From positions 1,305,354-1,363,462 of the forward strand of contig NZ_LMEC01000001.1 of NCBI RefSeq assembly GCF_001425265.1: a stretch of DNA of 58,109 nt, written 5' to 3'. This document shows, in pieces, positions 1-8,290 of this stretch. A model generated the notes under the pieces. That model searched no databases and was not told the origin of the DNA. It was given only the letters and a program-made list of their open reading frames with translations. The translations under genes were made by a program, and so were the position numbers. The stretch is from Massilia sp. Root418. GTDB taxonomy: Bacteria; Pseudomonadota; Gammaproteobacteria; Burkholderiales; Burkholderiaceae_D. Numbering within the stretch: the first letter of the stretch is position 1; every line of letters begins with the position of its first letter.

Positions 1-1
1 G

Positions 2-139
2 ATAGAGAAGGCCGACCAGGCCCTGTACGACGCCAAGCGCGGCGGCAAGAACCGCCATTGCGCGGCACAGCCGGAATCTGCCGCCACCGACACGTTCGTT
101 CCCAGCCGCCCCGCCATCCACAGCGCGACGGCAGCGTGA
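2..139 (+). CDS. C-terminal end of a GGDEF-domain protein (partial)
   Basis: Only the last 45 codons lie in the window, entering open from the left edge and stopping at TGA 137-139. The peptide contains ADQALYDAKRGGKNR, which matches the terminal helix of GGDEF (diguanylate cyclase) domains. After it comes a short, poorly conserved tail. The catalytic GGDEF motif would lie upstream of the window, so activity, partner domains and start cannot be judged. No terminator-like hairpin is evident before the convergent gene at 220. Confidence 0.7.
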   Translation: MEKADQALYDAKRGGKNRHCAAQPESAATDTFVPSRPAIHSATAA

Positions 140-219
140 GCGCCGCGCGCAGCCTGCCCGGGCTGGCAGCGCGGTCCCGTGCTGCAAGGTCCCGTACTGC
201 GCGGCCCTGCCGCGCGCGT

Positions 220-678
<459 letters not shown>

Positions 679-803
679 CTATGGCATGCGCGGCCGCTAC
701 TGTATGTGCGCAGCCGAACACTGGAAGCCCGGAGCGGCAGGGGCGGCAGGCGCGGCAGCGGCGCTAGCAGCACTGCCGCAGCGCGCGATAGCCGCGCACG
801 CTT

Positions 804-832
804 TTGACTTTCACTTATCACGTTGTTATGAT
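804..832 (+). promoter_or_regulatory. Sigma70-type promoter for the hybrid kinase gene
   Basis: TTGACT (804-809), a 17-bp spacer and TATGAT (827-832) form a near-consensus promoter. Transcription is expected to start near 839. That would leave only about five bases before a possible TTG start at 844, which favours the GTG at 886 as the start codon. Confidence 0.65.
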
Positions 833-885
833 CGACCAATAGTTTGTCTGGCGAAATTTTTTCCTTCCGTAGCCCCAACATCAAC

Positions 886-2523
886 GTGCCTAAAGTAGAC
901 AAACCCAAAGTCCTGGTGGTCAACGACGACGCCAACAGCCTGTTCGCCCTGACCAGTTTGCTGGCCCAATGGTCGGACCAGGACGGCTATGACGTCCTGG
1001 CAGCACGCTCCGGCGAGGAAGGCTTGCGCCAGGTGCTGATGCACGATTTCGCCGTGATCCTGCTGGACGTCAACATGCCCGGCATGGACGGCTTTGAAAC
1101 CGCCGAAGCCATCCACCAGCGCGCCCGCTCGGCCGACATCCCCATCATTTTCGTCACCGCCTTCGTGGCCGATGAACTGGACCGGCTGAAGGCCTACCAG
1201 CGCGGCGCGGTGGACTTCCTGTTTACCCCCATCATTCCGCAAATCCTGCACGCCAAGATTTCCGTGTTCGTGGCGCTGGCCGTGAAAAACGAGGAACTCA
1301 AGCGGCAGGCGCGCCAGCTCAGCCTGCGCACCACGGAATTGACCGCCACCAACAAGCGGCTCACGCGCGAGATCGAAGAGCGCAAGGCGGCCGAGCAGCA
1401 AAACCATGCCAAGGACGAGTTCCTGGCCATGCTGGGCCATGAACTGCGCAATCCGCTGAGCGCCATCAGCAGCGCCGCCTCCCTCATCGCCCTGCCCGGC
1501 GTGGGGGCCGACGCCGTGGCGCGCGCCAAGCACATCATCCAGCGCCAGAGCCGCCACCTGGGCCGCATCGTGGACGACCTGCTGGACCTGGGCCGCGCGA
1601 TGTCGGGCAAGATCCTGCTCAACCGCGCGCCGCTGGAGCTGTCCGCGCTGCTGAGCGCCTGCCTGGACACCTACCGCACCACGGGCCGCACCGCCGGCTA
1701 TGCCGTCACGCTGGAAGCCGGCCCGGGCTGGGTGCATGGCGACGCCACGCGGCTGGAACAGCTATTCTGCAATTTGATGGACAATGCGCTGAAATACACG
1801 CCGCCGGGCGGTAGCATCACCGTCTGCTGCGACACCGACGGCGACGACGTGCAGCTGTCGGTGGAAGACAGCGGCGTCGGCATTCCCGCCAGCCTGCTGC
1901 CCCATGTGTTCGATGTTTTCGTGCAAGGCTCCAGCACCCTGGACCGCGCGCAGGGCGGGCTAGGCATCGGCCTGGCGCTGGTGCGGCGCCTAACCGAGCT
2001 GCACGGGGGCAGCGCGGCCGCCTACAGCGGCGGCAGCGGCGAAGGCAGCATCTTTACTATCCGGCTGCCGCGCAGCGAGCGGCCATCTGAACCGAGGCAA
2101 GAGATTATGGACACCACAGATTCCGCCAAGCCCACCGTGCTGCTGATCGAAGACAATGACGACGGCCGTGAAATGATGTCGATGATGCTGAGCTGCTACG
2201 GCTATGAAGTGCGGCACGCGGCCGACGGCCTGCAGGGCCTGGAACTGGCGGCGGCCTTCCACCCCGACCTGGCGCTGGTCGATATCGGCCTGCCCGGGAT
2301 CGACGGCTACGAAGTGGCGCGCCGCCTGCGCGCCAGCGAAGAAACGCGCGGCATGAAGCTGATCGCGCTGACCGGCTACGGCCTGGCGGAAGACCAGCGC
2401 CGCGTACTGGAAGCCGGCTTCGACCTGCACCTGGTCAAGCCGGTCGACATCGACAACCTGATGAAAGCCATCGGCAGCTGCACGGCCGGCACCACTGCCG
2501 ACTCCGCAGCCGCGCGGCCGTGA
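886..2523 (+). CDS. Hybrid sensor histidine kinase/response regulator (REC-HisKA-HATPase-REC)
   Basis: A soluble kinase with two receiver domains. With GTG 886 as start, receiver 1 covers about 8-125 with phospho-acceptor D61 (ILLDVNMPGMDGFE). The H-box follows at H185 (LAMLGHELRNPLS). The ATP-binding domain has N300 (NLMDNALKY), DSGVGIP and GGLGIGLAL. The C-terminal receiver has D466 (LVDIGLPGIDGYE) and the usual LVKPV lysine. In receiver 1 the conserved lysine position reads FLFTPIIP, a Thr in place of Lys. There is no membrane or PAS sensor, so input probably comes through receiver 1. An alternative start is TTG 844; neither start has a clear Shine-Dalgarno. The next gene is a second kinase; no output regulator is encoded nearby. 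Confidence 0.9.
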   Translation: MPKVDKPKVLVVNDDANSLFALTSLLAQWSDQDGYDVLAARSGEEGLRQVLMHDFAVILLDVNMPGMDGFETAEAIHQRARSADIPIIFVTAFVADELDRLKAYQRGAVDFLFTPIIPQILHAKISVFVALAVKNEELKRQARQLSLRTTELTATNKRLTREIEERKAAEQQNHAKDEFLAMLGHELRNPLSAISSAASLIALPGVGADAVARAKHIIQRQSRHLGRIVDDLLDLGRAMSGKILLNRAPLELSALLSACLDTYRTTGRTAGYAVTLEAGPGWVHGDATRLEQLFCNLMDNALKYTPPGGSITVCCDTDGDDVQLSVEDSGVGIPASLLPHVFDVFVQGSSTLDRAQGGLGIGLALVRRLTELHGGSAAAYSGGSGEGSIFTIRLPRSERPSEPRQEIMDTTDSAKPTVLLIEDNDDGREMMSMMLSCYGYEVRHAADGLQGLELAAAFHPDLALVDIGLPGIDGYEVARRLRASEETRGMKLIALTGYGLAEDQRRVLEAGFDLHLVKPVDIDNLMKAIGSCTAGTTADSAAARP

Positions 2524-2618
2524 CGCCGGCGCACCCGATGCGGCAGTGCGACATTGAACGATAACCTCAGGTATGATCGCCGCATAAAAACAGATCATCT
2601 TACTCTGAGACCCTAATT

Positions 2619-3323
2619 ATGTCCGCACAGGCACAACCCGCCCCCTACGACAGCCAGCGCGCCGCCGAGCTGAGCGAACTGCTCGGCCACGTCAACGCCT
2701 GCTGGGACAACGAGCGCCGCTCGCTGTCGCGCCAGCTGCACGACAGCATGGGCTCCTCGCTGACCGCGCTGACCATGCACCTCGGCCTGCTCACGCAGAA
2801 AATGCCGCCCGACCCGGCGCTGCTTGAGCGCGCCACGCAGATGAAAAATCTGCTGCACAACATCATCGAAACCAACCGCCAGATGCAGCACCGGCTGTGG
2901 AACGACAAGCTGGAATTCCTGGGCGTGCGCGTGGCCCTGGGCGAGCTGGTGACGCAGTTCGGTGAACAGCACGGCCTGGTGGCCAGCTGCAGCCTGCCCG
3001 AAGAGGAGCCACGCAGCCCGCGCAGCCATAACGTGGTGCTGCTGCGCGCGCTGGAGGAAGGCTTGCGCAACATCATCAGCCACGCCCAGGCCAGCGCCGT
3101 GGAAGTGACCGTGGACGACAACGACGACGAAATCATGCTGACGGTGAAGGACAACGGGCTGGGCCTGGCGGTCCAGGCCGACGTGATCGGCGCCGACAGC
3201 GCCAAGCACGGCCTGCGCGTGCTGCGCGAACGGGCCGCCTACCTGGGCGGCACGCTGACCCTGGTGCCCGGCAGCGGCGGCGGCGCCATCCTGACCGTCA
3301 CCCTGCCCAAGCCCGCGCCGTAG
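2619..3323 (+). CDS. Soluble sensor histidine kinase, NarX/DesK type (HisKA_3)
   Basis: This 234-residue protein has the HisKA_3 dimerisation motif ERRSLSRQLHDSMGSSLTAL with phospho-acceptor H41. A HATPase domain follows (NIISHAQASAVEV, VKDNGLGL, and a C-terminal Gly-rich segment). Nothing resembling a transmembrane, PAS, GAF or cache sensor is present, so it is just the catalytic core. Kinases of this family normally pair with NarL/LuxR-type regulators, but none is seen in the window. It lies 95 bp after the hybrid kinase on the same strand and may be co-transcribed. The stop lies three bases from the convergent NDH gene. Confidence 0.85.
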   Translation: MSAQAQPAPYDSQRAAELSELLGHVNACWDNERRSLSRQLHDSMGSSLTALTMHLGLLTQKMPPDPALLERATQMKNLLHNIIETNRQMQHRLWNDKLEFLGVRVALGELVTQFGEQHGLVASCSLPEEEPRSPRSHNVVLLRALEEGLRNIISHAQASAVEVTVDDNDDEIMLTVKDNGLGLAVQADVIGADSAKHGLRVLRERAAYLGGTLTLVPGSGGGAILTVTLPKPAP

Positions 3324-3326
3324 CGC

Positions 3327-4757
3327 TCAATGCAGTTTCACCAGCGGCGTGCTGCGCTTGATCAGGAAGCGCGCCAGCGCCAGCACGGCGGTGCGCACCG
3401 TGCCCAGCACGGCCTGGTGGTGCATCAGGTGCAAGCTGGTGTACATCAGGCGCGCCACGAAGCCATCCACAAACCAGCTCAGCCCTTTTAGCGAGCCCAT
3501 CAGGCTGCCGACCGAGGAAGTCTGGCCAAACGATACCAGCGAGCCATAGTCCTTGTAGACATACGGCGAGGCGTGCGGCGGCTTGCCCTGCGCCTGGCGC
3601 AGGAAGGCGCTGGCCAGGTAATCGGCCTGCTGGTGCGCAGCCTGCGCGCGCGGCGGCACCGGTTTGCCGTCGGCCCCCATGCACAGCGCGCAGTCGCCCA
3701 GCGCGTAGATATTGGCGTGGCCCTTGACTGCCAGGGTGCCCTCCACTTCCAGCTGGCCGCCCTTGGCGGTGGGCAGGCCCAGCGTGGCCAGCAGCGCCGG
3801 CGCCTTGATGCCCGCCGCCCACACCACGATGTCGGCCGGGTAGTGTTGCTGCGGTTGCTGCGGTTGCTGCGGTTGCTGCGGTTGCTGCGGTTGCTGCGGT
3901 TGCTGCGGTTGCTGCGGTTGCTGTGGTTGCTGCGCCTGCCCGGCCTCGCCGGTGGTCACCCGATCGGCGTCGATGGCGGTCACGCGGGTGGCGGTCACCA
4001 CCTTGATGGCGCGCTCCTCCAGCAGCTTGAGCGCGGCGGCCGACACCCGCTCCGGCAGCGGCGCCAGGATGCGCGGCGCCCCTTCCAGCAGGGTGATGCG
4101 CACGTCGCGCCTGGGGTCCAGGTGGCCAAAGCCGTAGGCGGCATACACGCCGCTGGCCTCGCGCAGCTCGGCCGCCAGCTCCACGCCGGTGGCGCCGCCG
4201 CCAATGATGACGATGTCCACCCCGGTCCCGGCCGCGCTTGCCGCAGCCGGTTCCAGCACCTCGGTGGTGCCGGGCGCCCCCTTCTTCAGCGCGGCCTTGG
4301 CCAGCAGCTTGAGCAGGGTCAGCCGGAAACGTTCGGCGTCTTCGGTGGCGTTCAGGGAAATGGTGTGTTCGGCGGCGCCGGGGACGCCGAAGTAATTGGA
4401 GGTGCTGCCGATGGCCAGCACCAGCGTATCGTAGCCGATGCGGCGCTCGGGCAGCACTTCCTCGTGCTCGGCGGTGGCGATGGCCGCCACCGTGAGCGCA
4501 TTGCCCGGCGCGTCGAGCGCCTGCAGGGCGCCATAGACATAGGTAAAACCATTGTCGTGGGCCAGCATCTGGTAGGACAGGCCTTCCTGGTGGATATCCA
4601 GGGTGCCCGCCGCCACCTCGTGCAGCGAGGGTTTCCACACGTGATACAGCCGGCTATCGACCAGCATCACTTGCTGCGGCCCCAGCTTGCGGCCCAGTTT
4701 GCAGGCCAGTTCCAAGCCGCCTGCCCCTCCTCCAACAATCACGATTTTGCTATGCAT
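3327..4757 (-). CDS. ndh: NAD(P)/FAD-dependent oxidoreductase, NDH-2 type NADH dehydrogenase
   Basis: A single-subunit quinone reductase of the NDH-2 family, expected at the inner face of the membrane. The N-terminus has the FAD-binding GGGAGG motif (residues 9-14). A second dinucleotide motif, IIGGGATGVELAAEL, sits near 184-198 for NADH. VVWAAG and IYALGDCA are also typical. The C-terminus ends in a hydrophobic/basic stretch (LARFLIKRSTPLVKLH) seen in the family. At 476 residues it is longer than usual. The excess includes an Ala-rich loop near 162-178 and a (PQQ)9 run at about 278-304, just before the strand leading to VVWAAG. The gene starts 23 bp after the upstream minus-strand gene. Confidence 0.88.
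   Translation of the reverse strand: MHSKIVIVGGGAGGLELACKLGRKLGPQQVMLVDSRLYHVWKPSLHEVAAGTLDIHQEGLSYQMLAHDNGFTYVYGALQALDAPGNALTVAAIATAEHEEVLPERRIGYDTLVLAIGSTSNYFGVPGAAEHTISLNATEDAERFRLTLLKLLAKAALKKGAPGTTEVLEPAAASAAGTGVDIVIIGGGATGVELAAELREASGVYAAYGFGHLDPRRDVRITLLEGAPRILAPLPERVSAAALKLLEERAIKVVTATRVTAIDADRVTTGEAGQAQQPQQPQQPQQPQQPQQPQQPQQPQQPQQHYPADIVVWAAGIKAPALLATLGLPTAKGGQLEVEGTLAVKGHANIYALGDCALCMGADGKPVPPRAQAAHQQADYLASAFLRQAQGKPPHASPYVYKDYGSLVSFGQTSSVGSLMGSLKGLSWFVDGFVARLMYTSLHLMHHQAVLGTVRTAVLALARFLIKRSTPLVKLH
3846..3935. repeat. Nine-bp tandem repeat (TTGCTGCGG)n inside ndh
   Basis: Eight identical nonamers TTGCTGCGG at 3846-3917 are followed by one C-to-T variant (3918-3926) and a degenerate tenth unit to 3935. 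Read on the minus strand it encodes Pro-Gln-Gln repeats. The unit is a multiple of three, so copy-number slippage would change protein length without a frameshift. Confidence 0.97.
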
Positions 4758-4780
4758 GGCGCTCCTGTGGTGGGTAAAAG

Positions 4781-5251
4781 TCAGTCTTTGCCGTGCCCCT
4801 TGCCGTGGCCGTTACCGTGACCCTTGTCATGCTTATCATGCTTGTCATGCTTGTCGCGGTGGTCGTCGCGGTAATCATCGCGCCGGTCGTCACGGCGGTC
4901 CTCATGATGGCCGCCACGGCCATGTTCCGAGCGGTAGCGCGGCGCATAGTCATTGGTGTACCACTCGTCACGCACGAAATAGACGCGGCGGCCGCAGGCA
5001 TTGTAGGCGCCGCAGTGCTTCGACCACTTCTTGGCATGGCCAGGCGGCACACGCAGGTACAGCGGTTCTTCGATCACGCGCACCGGGCGGTGCACGATGA
5101 TGGGTTCCGCATAGATGACCGGCGGCGGCGCCATGTTACCCAGATCGATACGGCCGTAAAAGCCGGGCTGTCCCACGCTGATGGAAACGTTCTGCGCAGC
5201 GGCGGACAGGGAAATTGCCAGCAGGCTGGCGGCGATGAGGAGTTTTTTCAT
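4781..5251 (-). CDS. Secreted/periplasmic protein with Asp/His/Lys-rich tail
   Basis: The 156-residue product begins with a clear Sec signal peptide (MKKLLIAASLLAISLSAAAQ, cleavage near residue 20). A conserved-looking middle follows, with VPPGHAKKWSKHCGAYNACG. The last 45 residues are a highly charged tail of DDRRDD, DKHDKHDKHDK and GHGKGHGK runs. The middle resembles small periplasmic hypotheticals common in Burkholderiales. The tail could bind divalent metals, but that is an inference from composition. The ATG is preceded by a weak Shine-Dalgarno. It lies upstream of ndh on the same strand, 23 bp away, and may share its transcript. Confidence 0.7.
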   Translation of the reverse strand: MKKLLIAASLLAISLSAAAQNVSISVGQPGFYGRIDLGNMAPPPVIYAEPIIVHRPVRVIEEPLYLRVPPGHAKKWSKHCGAYNACGRRVYFVRDEWYTNDYAPRYRSEHGRGGHHEDRRDDRRDDYRDDHRDKHDKHDKHDKGHGNGHGKGHGKD

Positions 5252-5312
5252 GGTGTCATCTTATGGTTATGGGTTTACTACACCTTGATTCTAAGCGGAT
5301 AGTTGACCAAGT

Positions 5313-5334
5313 GTATGTACGCTTGCGCACATAC
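5313..5334 (-). terminator. Hairpin directly after the outer-membrane barrel gene
   Basis: GTATGT and ACATAC arms, extended by CGC/GCG across one mismatch, form a stem with a two-base loop. It lies two bases past the stop of the minus-strand gene ending at 5336. No strong U-tract follows, so it could slow or end transcription or protect the 3' end. The termination role is tentative. Confidence 0.4.
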
Positions 5335-5335
5335 G

Positions 5336-6283
5336 CTACCAAATTTTGGCTAAAGGCAACACTATGCCGCTGAAAAACTGCCAATCCGGCGCAGCGCCGG
5401 TGAGGCCTCGCGCCAGGCCGAAGTCTATCGTCATGCGCGGGTCCGGGCTGTAGGCCGCCGCCAGCAGCAGTTGCGCGCTGCGCCCCGCCCCGCTGCGGCG
5501 CGTACCGGCCAGTTCGGCGGTCACGCCCCATTTGCCGTCCAGGGGCAGCGAAAACGAGGCCGAGGCGCCGGTCTGCATGCGGCCCATGCCCGGTTCGGTG
5601 CCGCCCAGGCGCGTCAGGTTCAGGTTGGCGTCCATGTGCACGCTGCCGAAATCGCGGCTGACAATGCCGTTCGCGCTGTAGTCGGCGCGGCCGCTGCCGA
5701 TGCCGTCCCTGGCGGTGGGAACCTTGGCGCCCAGTTCCAGCCCCAGCGCGCTGCCCTCGCCCATGTTCCATGCGCGTTTTAGCACCAGCAAGGTGTCGCC
5801 CGCACCGCGCAGCCGGGGTGCGCCCGGTTCGCGGTCCGACACCCAGGCCTCGCCGCCCAGCAGCACGCCCCATTCTTCGTTGAAAGCCAGCTTGAGGGTG
5901 TAAGGCAGGCTGGCGCGGCGCTCGCCGCCGCCGCAGCTGGCCAGTCCGCCCAGCTCCAGCTCCAGCTGGCCAGGCGCCGGCAGCTGCGCCGGGCTGGAGA
6001 CAGAAGGCCGGTAAGGCAGCACCGGCGGGCCGGCCGCCGAATCGGCGGAATCAGCCGAATCGGCGGAATCAGCCGAATCAGCCGGGCTGGCCGGGTCGGC
6101 CTGGCTGGCCGAGTTGGCCGAAGCGGTTGACTCCGCCGGAGCGCCGCGCGCCCCGCTTTGCGCCGCCGCCGGCGCCGCCATCGCCATCGCTGCCCCCAGT
6201 AAGGCGCCCGCCGCCAGCCTGTCCAGGCGACGCGTCGCCGCCCACAGCCCGCTCGGCAGCACCATCGGCAATCTCAGCCCCAT
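5336..6283 (-). CDS. Outer-membrane beta-barrel protein, MetA/phenol-pathway transporter-like
   Basis: The 315-residue protein has an N-terminal signal region ending at AMAMAAPAAAQS (about residue 42). Next comes a low-complexity linker with five ADS units. After it is a barrel-like part of alternating polar and hydrophobic strands (LPYTLKLAFNEEWGVLLGGE, LVLKRAWNMGEGSALGLELG, ADYSANGIVSRDFGSVHMDA). It ends in an aromatic residue (LPLAKIW), as expected for BAM-inserted proteins. This pattern fits the 'MetA-pathway of phenol degradation' transporter-like family (PF13557). The substrate is unknown. It starts 35 bp after the dynamin-like gene and is probably the last gene of that operon. Confidence 0.65.
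   Translation of the reverse strand: MGLRLPMVLPSGLWAATRRLDRLAAGALLGAAMAMAAPAAAQSGARGAPAESTASANSASQADPASPADSADSADSADSADSAAGPPVLPYRPSVSSPAQLPAPGQLELELGGLASCGGGERRASLPYTLKLAFNEEWGVLLGGEAWVSDREPGAPRLRGAGDTLLVLKRAWNMGEGSALGLELGAKVPTARDGIGSGRADYSANGIVSRDFGSVHMDANLNLTRLGGTEPGMGRMQTGASASFSLPLDGKWGVTAELAGTRRSGAGRSAQLLLAAAYSPDPRMTIDFGLARGLTGAAPDWQFFSGIVLPLAKIW
6039..6083. repeat. Nine-bp tandem repeat encoding (ADS)n
   Basis: Five consecutive nonamers alternate between GAATCGGCG and GAATCAGCC. On the minus strand they encode Ala-Asp-Ser units in the linker between signal peptide and barrel. The repeat is in frame, so copy-number change would only alter linker length. Confidence 0.9.
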
Positions 6284-6318
6284 GTACCCTCCAGGTCGGG
6301 CATTGCATTGAATACTGT

Positions 6319-7860
6319 TCAGTCCTGCCGCAGCTGGTGTTCAAGCTGCTCAAGCGCGGCCTGCGACTGGGCGATCACCTTGCCGGCGATGCGTTCACGC
6401 ATGCCCTGCACCCTCCCGGCAGCCTCGGCTTCCAGCAGCAGCGGGGTCAGCATCTGCCGCGCCGACTCGTGGAAGCCGCGCGCCACCTCGTCCAGCCGGG
6501 CCAGATAAGTGTGTTCCGCTTCCTTGAGCCGTGTGCGCAATTCCTCTTCAAAAGCGCGGCGCTTGTCGCGGATCTCCGAACGCTTGCGCTTGCCGCCATC
6601 GGTGAACCACTTGAAGGCGCCCGCCAGCAGCACCGCGCCGCCGACAAAGGGCGCGGCCGGCGCCAGCACCGGCATCACCACCGCCACGCCGAACAGGTAG
6701 GCCACCGTGCCGGTGCCGGCCGCCGCCACCGCGCCGCCCATCAGCGTGAGGCTGGCGGCGGTGTCGACCGTGTTCACCAGGCGCGTGCCGATGCGCAGGC
6801 TGGGCATCAGCCGCGCCAGCGTGGCGTGGTGCTCGCGCTGGAACACATTGGTCTGCCCCAGGCGCATGCCGGACTGGAACAGCCGCAAATCATGCTGCAT
6901 CAGGTTCAGCGCCTCCTCCTTGCGCCGCACCACCCGGTCCAGGCGGCGCTCCATCTCCTGCCCGAACTGGTTGCGGCCGATGCTGGCCCACACGTCCTCG
7001 TCCTTCCACTTGTCGGTGGCAAGGCGGTCTGCGATGGCCAGTTCGATGGCATTGCCTGCGTCGTGCACGGCGTCGTCGATGTCCTGGAACAGCGTGCTGC
7101 GCTCGTAGGCCACGCGCGCATCCACCAGCGCCAGGCGCTGCTGCACCTGGTCGCGCAGCTCCAGCGCCGCCGCCATCATGCGTTCCGCGTTGGAAGCCGA
7201 GGCGGCCATGCTGGCGGCCACCTCCTGGTAGGCGCCGATGCCCTGCGCGATGCTGGCGGCGGCCTGGCGCACCATGCCGCGCAGCTCCTCCTGGTCCAGT
7301 TTGCCGCCCTGGAAGCGGCGCGCGCCCTCCAGCAGCTCGGTGTGGCCGGTGCTGCGGCCGAAGTCGGCCACCACGTCGGCCAGGCTACGGCCCTTGACCA
7401 GCTTGCGCGCCTGTTGGCCGATGTTGCTGAGCAAGCCGCGCTCATCCTCGGGCGGCAGCATGGCCAGTTCGTCGGTCAGCAGGCGCACGCCAAGCGCCTT
7501 GGCCACGCGCTGCGCCAGCGCGCGCGATTTCTGCCCCTGCAGCGCCACCAGGGGGCGCAGCATGGCGAAAGCGCTGTCGCGGGTCGGCTGGTCCACGGCG
7601 GGCGAGCAGCGCGCCAGGGCATTGAGCGCCCAGTCCACGCTCACGCCGGACTCGATGGCGTTCAATACCAGGGCGGTGAACACGGCGGACGCCTTGCCTT
7701 CGCCGGCCAGGTCGGTGACGGCGGCGAACTGGCCCAGGGTGACGGTGCCGTCGGCGGCCGCCAGCGCACCCACGGTGCGCGCCAGCGCGGAGGCGAAGCT
7801 TTGATCGGAGGACAGGTGCTCGTCCAGCGTGCGGATTTCTATCGGTTTGTCGGCATCCAT
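6319..7860 (-). CDS. GTPase-less dynamin-like membrane protein with TerB-like N-terminus
   Basis: I do not recognise this 513-residue protein by name. Residues 20-150 are helical and resemble a TerB-type domain (SALARTVGALAAADGTVTLG). Residues 150-360 are long charged helices. Residues 371-416 form one Gly/Ala-rich hydrophobic hairpin (two segments meeting at VVMPVLAPAAPFVGG). This is followed by a basic helix (KRKRSEIRDKRRAFEEEL) and more coiled coil to the end. That layout matches the stalk and membrane-paddle part of bacterial dynamin-like proteins, but no P-loop (GxxxxGKS) exists. It could be a membrane-shaping partner of a GTPase encoded elsewhere. It starts 7 bp after the DUF1640-like gene and is evidently co-transcribed with it. 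Confidence 0.6.
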   Translation of the reverse strand: MDADKPIEIRTLDEHLSSDQSFASALARTVGALAAADGTVTLGQFAAVTDLAGEGKASAVFTALVLNAIESGVSVDWALNALARCSPAVDQPTRDSAFAMLRPLVALQGQKSRALAQRVAKALGVRLLTDELAMLPPEDERGLLSNIGQQARKLVKGRSLADVVADFGRSTGHTELLEGARRFQGGKLDQEELRGMVRQAAASIAQGIGAYQEVAASMAASASNAERMMAAALELRDQVQQRLALVDARVAYERSTLFQDIDDAVHDAGNAIELAIADRLATDKWKDEDVWASIGRNQFGQEMERRLDRVVRRKEEALNLMQHDLRLFQSGMRLGQTNVFQREHHATLARLMPSLRIGTRLVNTVDTAASLTLMGGAVAAAGTGTVAYLFGVAVVMPVLAPAAPFVGGAVLLAGAFKWFTDGGKRKRSEIRDKRRAFEEELRTRLKEAEHTYLARLDEVARGFHESARQMLTPLLLEAEAAGRVQGMRERIAGKVIAQSQAALEQLEHQLRQD

Positions 7861-7867
7861 CCAGTAC

Positions 7868-8218
7868 TCAAGCTAATAGTTTCAGGCAGGCGAGTATGAA
7901 GCCGCCCTGAACGAAGACTGCGATAAAGAGCCAGCGGAACAGATCGGCTTGCATTTTCGCCAGCCGCGTCTCGATACGCGCTTCGAAAGCAGCAAAGCGG
8001 GCCTCCAGGCGTGCCTCGAATACCTCGAAGCGGCTGCCCGTGCGCGTCTCCATGCGCGCTTCCAGCGCAAGCAGTTCGCTGTGCAGATGTTCTTTCGTGA
8101 CCAGCTGCTGCAGCGTATCAGCGGTCAGTTCCGCATGCACCAAGGCTTGCTCCCTCGGCACGCCGGCTGCTTCCAGGCGTTCGGCGTACCGGCTCAGATT
8201 GAATTCGTAGGCTGACAT
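7868..8218 (-). CDS. DUF1640-like coiled-coil protein with C-terminal membrane anchor
   Basis: This 116-residue protein starts with a short helix (YAERLEAAGVPREQALVHAE). A heptad-rich coiled coil follows at about 30-90 (ALEARMETR, FEARLEARFAAFEARIETRL). It ends with one transmembrane helix (about 94-114). This order is that of DUF1640/CCDC90-like proteins, whose mitochondrial relatives (MCUR1, CCDC90B) are membrane-anchored scaffolds. GGGAG lies 6 bp before the ATG. It leads a probable three-gene operon with the dynamin-like and barrel genes. The bacterial function is unknown. Confidence 0.65.
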   Translation of the reverse strand: MSAYEFNLSRYAERLEAAGVPREQALVHAELTADTLQQLVTKEHLHSELLALEARMETRTGSRFEVFEARLEARFAAFEARIETRLAKMQADLFRWLFIAVFVQGGFILACLKLLA

Positions 8219-8239
8219 GACGTCTCCCTAGCCGAAATC

Positions 8240-8267
8240 ATTATAGTGATCTTACAGGATGTGGCAA
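8240..8267 (-). promoter_or_regulatory. Sigma70-type promoter of the DUF1640/dynamin-like operon
   Basis: On the minus strand, TTGCCA (8262-8267), a 16-bp spacer and a perfect TATAAT (8240-8245) lie about 22 bp upstream of the ATG at 8218. This supports transcription starting in front of the coiled-coil gene and running into the next genes. Confidence 0.7.
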
Positions 8268-8290
8268 CCTTGATAACGCTCAACCGTGTG

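Noticed and set aside
844..885. TTG 844 as start of the hybrid kinase
   Set aside because: The strong promoter at 804-832 would leave a leader of about five bases. GTG 886 fits better, though neither has a Shine-Dalgarno and the choice is not certain.
3846..3935. Possible CRISPR-like array
   Set aside because: Units are 9 bp with no spacers and lie in frame inside a conserved enzyme gene, so this is a coding tandem repeat.
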